From the NCBI RefSeq assembly GCF_001466725.1, contig NZ_CP013650.1, forward strand, positions 3,782,001 to 3,846,000: DNA of 64,000 nucleotides, given 5' to 3'. The notes below the pieces were generated by a model, which was not told the DNA's origin, searched no databases, and saw only the letters and a program-made list of their open reading frames with translations. Source of the stretch: Lacimicrobium alkaliphilum. GTDB lineage: Bacteria; Pseudomonadota; Gammaproteobacteria; Enterobacterales; Alteromonadaceae. Shown here in pieces: positions 17,801 through 27,726 of the stretch (the stretch's first letter is position 1; each line of letters opens with the position of its first letter). The position numbers were made by a program, and so were the translations under genes.

Positions 17801-18848
17801 ATAACGCGCCCCTTGTGCCATCAAGCAGGCCCCGATACAGCTGCTGTTGCTCTACCAGTAACATCTCACCTGACTCACCCCGTTTGATACCGGCATCAAC
17901 AGCAATCACCTTATTATCGTAAAAACCGGTTACTGAATTGTGAGTGGTGTGCCCAACAACAATATGCCGCACATCAAAGTGCTCCAACAGACCGTTTATT
18001 TGCGCTTCGCTTGCCTGAGGCTGCCGGAAATAGCCTCTGTACCAAACCGGCCCGTCATCTTTGTGCAGATAACGGGCAAATCCCTGTCGCTCCTGCTCGC
18101 CCTCGATCAGGTTCTGCGTGAATCCCTGATTAATCTCGCTAAGTGTCTTTGACTGCGTGACCAGATCAGGATGCAGCCCACCGTGGGTAAACAACATGTC
18201 ATTGATCTTCACCAGTACGTTGCGGCTTTGCAGCCACTGGCCCAGAACGGTGTCCGAAGCATAGAGCTGTGACATATTTCTGGCCAGAATGTGCTCTACC
18301 CTGAGGTATTTATCATTGAGGTACTTTCTGCGGCCATTGAGCACCATCACCTCGTGATTGCCAAGCAGAAAATGCAATCGGCCACCCGCTTCTCTGGCCT
18401 GAAAATCCAGTTGGTAAAGCAACCACAGGCTCTCAGTCTGTTGCGGGCCCCGATCAAACACATCTCCCACCACGACCAGGTGACCATCAGAGAAATTCCA
18501 GTTTCCCTGACTATCCGTTATCCCCTGGGCTACGAGCAGCGACTTAAGGATTCCTGCCTGCCCATGAATATCACTGATTACGGCCAGTTCAGATACATTG
18601 CTGTATTCCAGTTCCGGACGCTCTGCTTGGTGTGGGTAAAGCGTTGCTCTTTGATCGCACTTTTCAATTTTTTTAGGCTCATTAATCGGCTCAAACCCCA
18701 GCCGTTGTTCAATGCCACCACACACCCAAAGAGCCTGCCAGTGTGACGGTTGTTTTAGTACATAAGGTCCATCATTGATCTCTTCTTCATTGACCGCCGA
18801 GCAGGCAGCCAACAAACACAGGATAATGAGTAAAAGGTAATATCGCAT
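17799..18848 (-). CDS. Lipoprotein metallophosphoesterase (Ser/Thr phosphatase-like)
   Basis: A 349-residue calcineurin-like phosphoesterase. All five metal-site blocks are visible: ISDIHG (D-x-H), GDVFDRG, GNHE, HGGLHP and VVGHTTHN. The N-terminus (MRYYLLLIILCLLAAC) is a lipoprotein signal. The start at 18848 has GGGAG five bases upstream; an ATG seven codons earlier (18869) lacks this. Substrates of such exported Alteromonadales phosphatases are not clear: phosphoprotein, nucleotide or phosphosugar are all open. It lies downstream of a TonB receptor on the same strand, separated by 80 bases containing two hairpins. Confidence 0.9.
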   Translation of the reverse strand: MRYYLLLIILCLLAACSAVNEEEINDGPYVLKQPSHWQALWVCGGIEQRLGFEPINEPKKIEKCDQRATLYPHQAERPELEYSNVSELAVISDIHGQAGILKSLLVAQGITDSQGNWNFSDGHLVVVGDVFDRGPQQTESLWLLYQLDFQAREAGGRLHFLLGNHEVMVLNGRRKYLNDKYLRVEHILARNMSQLYASDTVLGQWLQSRNVLVKINDMLFTHGGLHPDLVTQSKTLSEINQGFTQNLIEGEQERQGFARYLHKDDGPVWYRGYFRQPQASEAQINGLLEHFDVRHIVVGHTTHNSVTGFYDNKVIAVDAGIKRGESGEMLLVEQQQLYRGLLDGTRGAL

Positions 18849-18871
18849 TCTGACTCCCGATAATTTCATTT

Positions 18872-18921
18872 GGCCTCATACCGATGAGGCCGCCAGACCC
18901 GGGGAGAACCGGCTCCCCGGG
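18872..18921 (-). other. Tandem hairpins between TonB receptor and phosphoesterase genes
   Basis: There are two perfect inverted repeats. GGCCTCAT/ATGAGGCC occupies 18872-18879 and 18884-18891; CCCGGGGAG/CTCCCCGGG occupies 18898-18906 and 18913-18921. The second begins just after the receptor stop codon. Neither is followed by a T-run on the minus strand, so they may stabilise the receptor mRNA end or act as a weak terminator. Confidence 0.5.
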
Positions 18922-18928
18922 ACAGAGG

Positions 18929-21900
18929 TCAGAAACGGATTTCAGCACCCGCATAAACAAAGCGGCCTATACCACCGCCATAAGCACTGTTAAAGTTGCC
19001 ACGGCCACTTTCTACGTTATCACCGGTGTTAGGCACGAAGGGGCCTTTGTCATTAAACACATTGCGCACACCACCATAGAGTTTGAGATCCATATCCCCT
19101 TCCATATCCAGTCGATAAGATGCCGACAAATCATGGGTCGTATAGGAGGGGTAGTACAAATACAGTGGCACTTCCGGGTTGGCTACGGCGTCAGGATCAC
19201 CGGCATCTAACAGCGCCTGGTTTTCAGCCTGCAGTTCGAGCCAGTCGTCCACCCGCTCATGGTCATCAACCACAGCACTCTTGTACTTGGTTTTCCAGCG
19301 CACACGCAAATTGTCGTAGCGCCAGGCGATGGATGCACTGATTCTGTCAGTGAATATCCCGCTGCTTAACTCTCCCTCATAGACATTGGTTTCCAGACCG
19401 TCATTGCCCTCAAACGTAGTGGAGCGTTCGATAACATGTGTCATGTCTGCTTTGAAGGTAAGGCTGCCATAGCTGTTCAGCTCATATTCGTAGGCCACTG
19501 AGACATCGTAACCGCGTGCCTTCTCTTCATTCAGATTGGCCTGACGTTGGATAATCTGAGTGATCTGCCCTTCAGAGTCACGGGTGATATCGGCACAGAA
19601 TGGATTGTCATCACCAAAAGGAAGAGATGAGGCATAACACTGGCGGATAATATCGTTGTTGCCAACTGACGTAATGGCATCGTCGATGGTAATATCATAG
19701 TAGTCTACGGCAACGCGCAGGTCTTCCAGCCACTCGGGAGCGGCAGTAAATCCTAAGGTATAGGTATCCGCCGTTTCCTCTTTTAACAATTTGTTGCCGG
19801 CATTGGGTGAGTACCCGGTATTCTGGTCAATAAACTCGCCATCTTCTGATAAGGCAATCGCATCCAGAATTGCAGGAACCTGACGACAGGCATCATGGCC
19901 CGGATCCGTTGATGTCAGTGTTACACCGTCACAAATATCATTGAAGCTGTCGTAGTCTCCCCGTGGCGGAGAAATCAGCTCAGTGATACTGGGCGCGCGC
20001 TGGGCCCTTGCATAATTGGCCCTGAAAGCATAACCCGATACCGGCTCCCAGATAAAACCTGCACGATAACTGGTCATCAAATCGATGTTTTCATGGCTGT
20101 AGTCTGCAAGCCTTAAGGACAGGTCAAGACTCAGATTTTTGGCCATAGGTGCATTCCGCAGCAGGGGCAGCGTGACCTCGCCAAAGGCCTCCCAAACTGA
20201 AACGTCCCCTTTAATATCAGGTACATCATTAAAGGTAATCGCCAGTGCCCTCAGCTCGTCGGCAACGTTGACTTCCTGTTTATCTTTACGGTACTCAAAA
20301 CCAAACGCCGATGATACGGCTCCGGCCGGTAATTCAAATAGTTCACCGGTCATATAGCCACTGATATTGAGCTGACTGATATCTGTGTTTATCACCGGAT
20401 TGGCACGAATATAATCGGCCGCCTCGGGGGTTATACTGCCGTAGCCAAATAAGTTGATCGGAACACAACCGCCTGCCCGGGCCTGCTCATCAGCACACTG
20501 CACCGTAACGCCGTCTTCTGCATATTCGGCGTTCAGAGCATCCCTGAGCTTCACAATACTGATTTCATTCAGCCGCAGCTGACGTTGTTCAAATTCCCCA
20601 TAGCTTAGGCCCAGATCCCAGTCCCATTCGCCATCGAATACTGTGCCCTGCAATCCGGCAAAGGTACGCACCGTTTCACGTTTATTATCGGTAACAATAT
20701 TGCCGACTTCTACAAACGCCCGATCCCAGGAAACGCTGCTGCCTGCCGTTTCACGAATCGCCTCTGGTATAAAAGGATTGTCGGGATCAATCGCTCCGGC
20801 GATAACCAGCTCTGGCTGACCGGTAACGGGATCAATTCTGAGTTCATCATCATTGTAGTCCTGCCCTTCCGGCGACTTATAGTTAACCGAGTGATTATCA
20901 CTGTACTGCAGATGAAACCTGGCGCGAATATCATCAGTCAGGTCATAGTCAATCTTAATGGCCGCAGACAACTTGTCATTGGGCACTTTGAGCATATCAA
21001 AAGGCTCAAAGTTAAATCCGTCACGCTCTTCTACAAACCCTGCTGTCAGGCCATCCGTTGGATGGTAGAACCAGTCATTTCCTTCAAAGGTACCTCCTGG
21101 TGTGTTGTCACTGCGTTCGCGCCAATCATCCATGGTGATATCGCGCATACACTGATCACCTTCGATGGTGTTCATCTCATTACACAGCAATGTGGTGTTA
21201 TAGTCGTAACTTGCCTCATACTGAGCTCGCTTCCGATCCGCCTGGTATAAACCAAACTCCCGATCCCAGGATGCGGCAACATAGAGATGCCCCCGATCAT
21301 TGTCGAAGCCGGTGCCAAAACCGGTATCCAGGGTAAATTCGCGGGCGCCGCCGTCAGTGCTCTCGCCACCTCGCACATCAATTTCAAAACCGGTTTTGCC
21401 ACTTTCGGTAATAATATTGACCACGCCCGCCACAGCGTCAGAGCCGTAAATGGCTGATGCGCCGCCACTGATAATCTCAACCCTGTCGACCATAGCGGAG
21501 GGAATAGTACTTAAACTGATATAGTTGCCGCTATAACTGTTGGAAACCACCCGACGGCCATCAATCAGCGTCAACGTACGATCAGTGCCAAGGTCACGTA
21601 AATCGATAGTCGACAACCCGGTGTTCTGGACACTGGACTGAGAATTGGTGTTACTGACTCCGGCGCTGATGGAAGGAATCTCATCGACCAGAATATCGGC
21701 CAGCTCACCGATCCCGCTATCAACCAGCTCATCTTTACCTATTGTCATCATAGGAGTCGCCATGGAAAAGCTGTCCCGCTTTATACGGCTGCCGGTTACG
21801 GTGATGCGCTCTTCATCCTTTGCCTTTTCAGATGCGGTGTTATTCTGTGTTGTCAGGGTACGTTCGACCGCCTGCTGCGCGTGACTCACGCCACTTGAGA

Positions 21901-21955
21901 GTAATAAGCCGGTCAGCGCTAACTGCACTGCTGTGGTCAACTTGCTTGGTTTCAT
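18929..21955 (-). CDS. TonB-dependent outer-membrane receptor
   Basis: A 1008-residue receptor: signal peptide to about residue 27 (SGVSHAQQ), plug about 50-170 (VTGSRIKRDSFSMATPM, LRDLGTDRTLTLIDGRRV, VEIISGGASAIYGSDAVAGVVNII), then a long barrel ending YAGAEIRF with a terminal aromatic residue. The ATG at 21955 is preferred because AGGA lies nine bases upstream; for the ATG at 21964 it would abut the codon. It is divergent from a winged-helix/PD40 membrane regulator that is followed by a convergent M16 peptidase lipoprotein, so peptide uptake is a reasonable guess. The substrate is not readable from the sequence. It shares the plug style of the 13.1-15.8 kb receptor but is about 100 residues longer. 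Confidence 0.92.
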   Translation of the reverse strand: MKPSKLTTAVQLALTGLLLSSGVSHAQQAVERTLTTQNNTASEKAKDEERITVTGSRIKRDSFSMATPMMTIGKDELVDSGIGELADILVDEIPSISAGVSNTNSQSSVQNTGLSTIDLRDLGTDRTLTLIDGRRVVSNSYSGNYISLSTIPSAMVDRVEIISGGASAIYGSDAVAGVVNIITESGKTGFEIDVRGGESTDGGAREFTLDTGFGTGFDNDRGHLYVAASWDREFGLYQADRKRAQYEASYDYNTTLLCNEMNTIEGDQCMRDITMDDWRERSDNTPGGTFEGNDWFYHPTDGLTAGFVEERDGFNFEPFDMLKVPNDKLSAAIKIDYDLTDDIRARFHLQYSDNHSVNYKSPEGQDYNDDELRIDPVTGQPELVIAGAIDPDNPFIPEAIRETAGSSVSWDRAFVEVGNIVTDNKRETVRTFAGLQGTVFDGEWDWDLGLSYGEFEQRQLRLNEISIVKLRDALNAEYAEDGVTVQCADEQARAGGCVPINLFGYGSITPEAADYIRANPVINTDISQLNISGYMTGELFELPAGAVSSAFGFEYRKDKQEVNVADELRALAITFNDVPDIKGDVSVWEAFGEVTLPLLRNAPMAKNLSLDLSLRLADYSHENIDLMTSYRAGFIWEPVSGYAFRANYARAQRAPSITELISPPRGDYDSFNDICDGVTLTSTDPGHDACRQVPAILDAIALSEDGEFIDQNTGYSPNAGNKLLKEETADTYTLGFTAAPEWLEDLRVAVDYYDITIDDAITSVGNNDIIRQCYASSLPFGDDNPFCADITRDSEGQITQIIQRQANLNEEKARGYDVSVAYEYELNSYGSLTFKADMTHVIERSTTFEGNDGLETNVYEGELSSGIFTDRISASIAWRYDNLRVRWKTKYKSAVVDDHERVDDWLELQAENQALLDAGDPDAVANPEVPLYLYYPSYTTHDLSASYRLDMEGDMDLKLYGGVRNVFNDKGPFVPNTGDNVESGRGNFNSAYGGGIGRFVYAGAEIRF

Positions 21956-22271
21956 TATCTGCATTCCTGTTTTGTGCTGCTGTGCTTGTTGTTTTGCCGC
22001 GGCAAGCTTATGTCATATAGATTCTCAAACGGCCGCAATCTACTATTAGGCGGTTCGGTAACAGACCACAACAGAGGCAGGGTCTTGTTTACCTCACTTC
22101 TATATCTATTTACTCTCTATTCTATTTTTACCCTTTTATTTCAATAATTTAACAATAGTCTCATTGCTTACTGAATGTCACCAGAAATAGCACTATTGAT
22201 GTTAAGCTAGGTTGCATATAATCAACGATAAACAGCACACTACACACCATAGGTATAGCCAGAGCAGCAGG
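21956..22271. other. Divergent intergenic region, TonB receptor / winged-helix regulator
   Basis: About 315 bases, AT-rich in the middle (22090-22160), with no credible gene. It must hold the promoters of both flanking genes. I saw no strong palindrome and no TTGGTATT or LacI-type site, so control here appears separate from the neighbouring sugar regulons. Confidence 0.5.
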
Positions 22272-24365
22272 ATGGGGAAATCTTTCAGGTTAGGTCAGTA
22301 TCAGATAGAGCCGGTTGAACGGGCGGTCTATCTGGACAACGGTGAAAAGCAGAATCTGCAACCCAAATTTGTTGACGTGTTGCTGTATCTGGTAGCGGAA
22401 TATCCGCGCATTGTTTCACGCCAGGAACTGATAGATAAAGTCTGGCAAGGCAACGAATACGTTGGCGAGAAGGCACTGACCAATGCCATCTGGCATCTAA
22501 GGCAATCTCTCAGTCATAATCAGGATTCTGAGGTCATAGAAACCATCCGTAAAACCGGATACAGATTGGTGGTCGCTCCGGAGGCGCAGCTTCAGGACGA
22601 CGGCGAACCCGCTTCCGCCGCCGGGTCGCAATCCTCCAGGACGACAAGGTTCAAATGGCTGACGCTGTTCGCTCTTGTGATTGCCCTGGCGATACTATGG
22701 CTTAGTCTGTCGACGTCACAACCCCCTCCGCGACAAATACGCACTGTCACCACAGAACCTGGACTGGAACTTTTTCCGGCGCCCTCACCGGATGGGCGCT
22801 TTCTGGTTTACAAATGGGTGGCACCTGATGGGCAGGTCGACCTGTTCCGCCGGGATCTTGAACAGCCCCAACTCAAAGCCACCAGGCTCACCTACGACAG
22901 TGCTTCTGAAGGACACTCAGTATGGAGTGTCGACGGTCGCTTTCTCTATTTCAGCCGCAAGGACCGTGACGCTGAGCGCTGTGATATTGTCAGGATGGAT
23001 ATGCAGAGCTTTGAGGAGGTCAACATTACAAACTGTCCGGTGGTGGGAGGTTATCACTATATTGATATTTCGCCCGACAATGCCACACTGGCTTTTTACA
23101 GTGATGACGATGAATCAGACTTATCCGGCATTTACCTGCTGGATATCAACAAAGAGAACGCCAGTCCAAGACGCTTTTCCTGCGCTACAGATTGCGGATA
23201 CAAGGAGCGGGACATGGCGTTCTCACCGGATGGAAACTATCTGGCGACAACCCGCAGGGTCAACCAGTTTAACGAAAATATTTATCTCTACGATCTACGC
23301 CATCATCAGGTCCGTCAGTTAACCTCCGGTGAAGAAGATATCGTTGGCCTGAGCTGGCACCCCGAAGGCAATAAGCTTGCTTATGGTGTACAACGTTCAG
23401 ATACACGCTCAGGTTTTATACTGGATATCAAAACCAACAATATCCAGTCTCTGGATATTGAGGGCATGAGCTACCCGCACTTTGCCCGTAACAAGCCATG
23501 GATTTTCTTCCAGCACCGTAGCGAGGAATATCAGATCGCCGCTATTCCACTGAACACCCGGGTTAACAACAGTCCCTTCCCGGTACTGAACTCCGGTTAC
23601 AATCACAATTATCCGGACTATTCCCATCGCAACAAGAAGATCGCCTACTTGTCGAATGAGTCGGGTCACTATGAAGTATGGATTGCCGATGCGGATGGCA
23701 ATAATCGCAATCAGCTTACCCATCTTGGCCGCTCAGCACGTTACCCAAAGTGGTCACATGACGGCAAACGCATTGCTTTCCTGGCACCCGATGAAGACGA
23801 AACAGGCGACCATATCTACATTGTCGAGGTTGCCACTAAGCGTATTCAGACAGTACCCAGTCCATTTAAGGGGCACAATCGTCCCATGTGGTCAGCGGAT
23901 GATAAACGCATACTGACAACGGTATTTACAAAAGAACATGCCGATATCTATGCCTTGAGTCTGGAGACCGAAGAAGTGCAGCGGCTGACCTTTAATAATG
24001 GCCGTTATGGTGTGATGACAGATCAAAATACCCTGATTTACAGTACCTACCGCAACGGACTATGGCAGTTAAACCTCAACACGGGTGAGCGGCAGCAACT
24101 GATAGATGAGCAGCAATTCCGTGTCCGGTATACCTGGACCCTCGAAGATGACGCCATTTATTATATTGAGGAGGAAAGTGACCATCAGCGCCTGCTGCGA
24201 TACGACTTAGTCACAAAAACGCATCAAACACTGTTGAAAACCCCACGGTCCACCTTTGAAACGGACAGCGCCCTGCGCCTGGACCGTGATCAGCAACGTA
24301 TTCTGTTTACCAAGACTGAGTTCCCTCAGTCTGACATCAAGCTGCTTATTGATCCTGCGCTGTAG
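22272..24365 (+). CDS. Membrane-bound winged-helix regulator with PD40/TolB-like propeller (CadC-like layout)
   Basis: A 697-residue one-component sensor. Residues about 1-105 form an OmpR/PhoB-type winged helix (FRLGQYQIEPVERAVYL, FVDVLLYLVAEYPRIVSRQELIDKVW, NAIWHLRQSL, IETIRKTGYRLV). A single membrane helix follows at about 126-148 (WLTLFALVIALAILWLSL). The rest is a periplasmic beta-propeller with PD40/WD40-like repeats (FPAPSPDGRFLVY, MAFSPDGNYLATT, PKWSHDGKRIAFL, PMWSADDKRILTT). It would bind DNA from the membrane in response to a periplasmic signal. Being divergent from a TonB receptor, it probably controls that gene. The start is uncertain because no good ribosome site is seen; a TTG at 22212 is the alternative. 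Confidence 0.88.
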   Translation: MGKSFRLGQYQIEPVERAVYLDNGEKQNLQPKFVDVLLYLVAEYPRIVSRQELIDKVWQGNEYVGEKALTNAIWHLRQSLSHNQDSEVIETIRKTGYRLVVAPEAQLQDDGEPASAAGSQSSRTTRFKWLTLFALVIALAILWLSLSTSQPPPRQIRTVTTEPGLELFPAPSPDGRFLVYKWVAPDGQVDLFRRDLEQPQLKATRLTYDSASEGHSVWSVDGRFLYFSRKDRDAERCDIVRMDMQSFEEVNITNCPVVGGYHYIDISPDNATLAFYSDDDESDLSGIYLLDINKENASPRRFSCATDCGYKERDMAFSPDGNYLATTRRVNQFNENIYLYDLRHHQVRQLTSGEEDIVGLSWHPEGNKLAYGVQRSDTRSGFILDIKTNNIQSLDIEGMSYPHFARNKPWIFFQHRSEEYQIAAIPLNTRVNNSPFPVLNSGYNHNYPDYSHRNKKIAYLSNESGHYEVWIADADGNNRNQLTHLGRSARYPKWSHDGKRIAFLAPDEDETGDHIYIVEVATKRIQTVPSPFKGHNRPMWSADDKRILTTVFTKEHADIYALSLETEEVQRLTFNNGRYGVMTDQNTLIYSTYRNGLWQLNLNTGERQQLIDEQQFRVRYTWTLEDDAIYYIEEESDHQRLLRYDLVTKTHQTLLKTPRSTFETDSALRLDRDQQRILFTKTEFPQSDIKLLIDPAL

Positions 24366-27081
24366 CTCCTTTGGCCAGCACCCCGATTAATGGTTTACTA
24401 AGCAATGAAGAAACATGAGCACGGAATTCGTCCAGTGACATCAACAATATCTGTTGTTGCAATTGTTTTAAGTGGTTCTCTGCCCAGCCGTAACGCAAAT
24501 GAGCGCGTCTGGCATCCGCTTCACTGTCAGCGTTGGTATAAGTTTGTTGCAGGGAATCAGCCAGACTATGTTTTACCGTATTGAACTGAGACGCCGTTAA
24601 TGAATCAAGATAGGTTATAAACCACTGATTAAAAAGGATAACCCGAGCCATCAACTGTTCCGGCTCTGTGTCTACAGACTGCACATAGTAGCCAAGATAA
24701 GGATAACCAAATTTCGAATAGGCCTTTGCAGAAACTGAATAACCCAGTTGCTCTTCAGTACGCAATTGATGGAAAAAGGGTGCTGTCATCATCGCTCCCA
24801 CTAATTCGGTTATGGCATGCTCCTCAATCTTACCCGTGTCTGGAAGTATCATAAGACGCACCGCGTTATCCGGGCCCTCCAGGCTAATCCGATGCAAGCC
24901 CATGGTCGTCGTTCCATCCCAGCGGTGGGACTGTGAGCGAAGCGCAATCTCAATATTGCCACTGAATGTTGCAAATAATGAATCCAAAGACACTTTTTCC
25001 TGTTCAGAAACATGACCAAAATACGTGGCTGTCAGCCTGGCGCGCTTAAAATAGCCCTGAACAAAAGCCTGATAACGCTTTTCAGAAAAATTCTCAAGGT
25101 AACGCAGCGCATCGTGAGTCGGGATATCAAGGCCCAGTTCGGTGTTCAGTATCTGTAGTGTTTGCGTCCGTAGTCTCTGGTGTTTGCGCTGCGACAATTG
25201 TGAACGGTAGCTCTCCAGTGTCAACGATACAGCACTGTCATCCAATGCAGGTGAAGATACCATTGCCAGAATGTCCCGATACAGCGCCACCCGATCCCCT
25301 GAGTAACCCGATATGCTGATTCTCCATCCGCGTTGGGTTTCAGCCAGTTCCACGTCGAGACCGGCACTGTCGGCCTCTGCAATCATGGGCGTTAATCGGT
25401 GCTTAAGGCGACGTAAATATAGTGGGTTAAGGACAAAGCGTTCTGTCGATTGAATGTCTGTATCCAGATACAGGTTAATCGAGGCGTAGCGGCTGTCACG
25501 TTCCTGAGTGGGCAGCACGCAGCTTTCAAACGCCGTGGCCAACTGCCTGCAACCGGTCTTTAGTTCTTCTGGTGGCTCAGAATGCTCAGCAAAATAACGC
25601 GGTAAGTCGGGCAGACTGAAGTCGGTTTCGACGCTTTTGGGGGCAGATAGCATAAACGGATGCTGCACCCCAAAGCGGGTCTGATAGTAAGGTTCCAGTT
25701 GCCCGACAGGCAGAGCAGGATGTTCCCTTATCAGCAAGGTGTTTGCTGGTGTCAGGGCATTCAGCCAGATTTGCATTGACTGCGCGTCATAGTTGCCGGG
25801 AATCTGATTAATTACAAGCGCTTCACTGACCGGATAGAACAGCACCTGATCGGCAAGTTCACGAATCTCTGCAGAGGATTTATGCCTGGCGTCCTGATTA
25901 AATTCAGCATGACGAAGACTGGCGAATGTGTCATTGAAATGCGTTGCGGACACCTGCTGTTTAATAACATCCAGATACTGCCAGGTTATCTGCAATGCTT
26001 CGGCCTGCTGTTTCCAGCCTCGCGCCGTAAAACGCAGTGTCAGGTTAAAAAAGCGGTGTTGATCATCCAGCACCGGCTGAGAGACAGACAACCCTTTAAT
26101 CCAGCCCTTATCTTTAAGATGCTGCTCCAGCCCCTTCGGATTGTGACCTTCTACCAGCCAGGATATATAGTCGCCAATCATTGCACGACGGATACGCAAA
26201 TTATCCGGCACAACAAAACTCAGTGTAATGCGAGAACGTTTTCTCAGTGTCTGGATATTAATCAGCTTGCCATCCGGAACTTCCACATAAGGCGCTACCG
26301 TTTGCGCCAGTGTTTTTCCGCACATGGAGGGAACCGCTGAGAAATATTTGTCGGCCATTACTTTAAGCTGCTCCAGTGGTAAAGGCGCCGCCATCACCAG
26401 GGCCATTCTGGGTGCACAATAATAATCATGGCCAAAATCTCTCAGTGCCTGTGACAGGGATATCTCTGGCTTATCCACCAGCGTCGACAAATTACCGGTG
26501 GAGAATTTTCGATAGGGATGTTCCGGGGCAAATGCTGTGCGCCACACCTCACGTTTACGTCGGTAAGCATCGTGAAACTTCATGCGGAATTCAGCTTCTA
26601 CCGCATGACGCTCTTTATAGACCAGAGATTGTGGAATCAGAGGTTGGATAAATTGCCAGGCGAAGCGCGCTAAAGCCTCTTCAAAACTGGTACCCGCCAC
26701 CTGGAAATAATAGTTGGTGCGCAGCGCCGACGTACTGGCATTGGAGCGCCCACCATGATCTGCCAGAAACTGTTTGTACTCAGCCGGATCAGGGTATTTT
26801 TGTGTACCTTTTGAGAGCATATGTTCGTACAGGTGGGCCAGGCCGGGAATGCTATCAGGATCCTGAAAATACCCGGCCCTGACAGACATAGAGCCATAGG
26901 CCTTGGTCAGCGCCGAGTCGCTGACCAACAATACCCGCATACCATTTTCCAGTTCCAGAGAACCATATTCAGCGGGATCACTGACACCCTTAGTCGGACT
27001 GGAATACTTCGTACTCTGTGCCTGGCAACCTGCAAGAGAAACGAAAATAACAACAGCAAAAATATGGATAAACGATCGCAT
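24346..27081 (-). CDS. M16-family zinc metallopeptidase, lipoprotein (pitrilysin/insulinase type)
   Basis: A 911-residue inverzincin. The inverted zinc motif HLYEH (H83, E86, H87) is intact and a distal glutamate region follows (ERHAVEAEFRMK). The full-length two-half architecture matches pitrilysin/protease III, including the C-terminal EEQLGYSVSAKAY. The N-terminus (IFAVVIFVSLAGC) is a lipoprotein signal. The start at 27081 follows AAGGA by seven bases; the longer frame from 27216 adds 45 residues without a signal. It would degrade small peptides in the periplasm. Its 3' end overlaps the convergent regulator gene by 20 bp. With the TonB receptor two genes away it could supply amino acids from imported peptides. 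Confidence 0.92.
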   Translation of the reverse strand: MRSFIHIFAVVIFVSLAGCQAQSTKYSSPTKGVSDPAEYGSLELENGMRVLLVSDSALTKAYGSMSVRAGYFQDPDSIPGLAHLYEHMLSKGTQKYPDPAEYKQFLADHGGRSNASTSALRTNYYFQVAGTSFEEALARFAWQFIQPLIPQSLVYKERHAVEAEFRMKFHDAYRRKREVWRTAFAPEHPYRKFSTGNLSTLVDKPEISLSQALRDFGHDYYCAPRMALVMAAPLPLEQLKVMADKYFSAVPSMCGKTLAQTVAPYVEVPDGKLINIQTLRKRSRITLSFVVPDNLRIRRAMIGDYISWLVEGHNPKGLEQHLKDKGWIKGLSVSQPVLDDQHRFFNLTLRFTARGWKQQAEALQITWQYLDVIKQQVSATHFNDTFASLRHAEFNQDARHKSSAEIRELADQVLFYPVSEALVINQIPGNYDAQSMQIWLNALTPANTLLIREHPALPVGQLEPYYQTRFGVQHPFMLSAPKSVETDFSLPDLPRYFAEHSEPPEELKTGCRQLATAFESCVLPTQERDSRYASINLYLDTDIQSTERFVLNPLYLRRLKHRLTPMIAEADSAGLDVELAETQRGWRISISGYSGDRVALYRDILAMVSSPALDDSAVSLTLESYRSQLSQRKHQRLRTQTLQILNTELGLDIPTHDALRYLENFSEKRYQAFVQGYFKRARLTATYFGHVSEQEKVSLDSLFATFSGNIEIALRSQSHRWDGTTTMGLHRISLEGPDNAVRLMILPDTGKIEEHAITELVGAMMTAPFFHQLRTEEQLGYSVSAKAYSKFGYPYLGYYVQSVDTEPEQLMARVILFNQWFITYLDSLTASQFNTVKHSLADSLQQTYTNADSEADARRAHLRYGWAENHLKQLQQQILLMSLDEFRAHVSSLLSKPLIGVLAKGATAQDQ

Positions 27082-27270
27082 GGCCTGGTCCTTACTGGAA
27101 AGCAGCGACCACTTTAAGAGAATCTTCAAAACGAACAATCTATATGCTATCCATTTTTCCTCGATTTTCTCTCTATCTGTCAATGATGACTCAACAGATC
27201 TGCTCCGTTGCACCAAACGGCTTGCTTATTCTCTTTCTTAAAAAAATCGGGCTGCCAGTTCAGAAAGAAC

Positions 27271-27308
27271 TTGCATTTCATCACCAGTGTATTATACAAA
27301 TAATACAC
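27271..27308 (+). promoter_or_regulatory. Promoter and palindromic operator of the YtrA-type operon
   Basis: TTGCAT (27271-27276) and TATACA (27293-27298) form a sigma70-like pair with a 16-base spacer. A perfect inverted repeat, GTGTATTA-N6-TAATACAC (27287-27308), covers the -10 element. This is the expected autoregulatory site for the GntR protein whose TTG start lies 23 bases beyond the repeat. Confidence 0.75.
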
Positions 27309-27330
27309 CAATACAGTAAAGGGCGATTCC

Positions 27331-27726
27331 TTGTCAGATAACCAATGGCTCTTCTCGGTAAATCCTTCTTCCGGTGAGCCCATTTACAGACAAATCATGG
27401 GGCAAATAAAACGTCTGATTGCCAGTGGTCAGTTGCATCAGGGGGAGGCCCTGCCCTCGGTGAGACAACTGGCCGGCGAACTTGATATTAACCCCATGAC
27501 CATCTCCAAGGCCTATGGCCTGCTTGAAGCTCAGGAGCTGATTGAGAGAGTGCGGGGCATTGGTATGCGGGTTAAAAGCAGCACTTCACAAATGCCGCTG
27601 CAACAGCGCCTGCAACTGCTTACTCCGATTGCAGAGCAGCTTAGCGCCCTGTGCGGGCAACTGGATATTGAACAACACCAAGCCATTCAATGGCTGACTG
27701 AACAACTGAAAAAGGATGTGTCATGA
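27331..27726 (+). CDS. GntR-family regulator, YtrA subfamily
   Basis: A 131-residue repressor: winged helix about residues 10-75 (PIYRQIMGQIKRLIASGQL, LPSVRQLAGELDINPMTISKAY, GLLEAQELIERVRGIGM) plus a short C-terminal dimerisation helix region, the size typical for YtrA proteins. It begins with TTG, supported by AAGGG seven bases upstream and by the position of the promoter. The stop overlaps the ABC ATPase start. YtrA-type regulators usually sit first in ABC-transporter operons that respond to envelope-active compounds, which fits here; the inducer is unknown. Confidence 0.93.
   Translation: MSDNQWLFSVNPSSGEPIYRQIMGQIKRLIASGQLHQGEALPSVRQLAGELDINPMTISKAYGLLEAQELIERVRGIGMRVKSSTSQMPLQQRLQLLTPIAEQLSALCGQLDIEQHQAIQWLTEQLKKDVS

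Noticed and set aside
25882..26340. 152-codon plus-strand frame inside the M16 peptidase gene
   Set aside because: It lies opposite well-conserved M16 coding sequence and has no recognisable motif or ribosome site.
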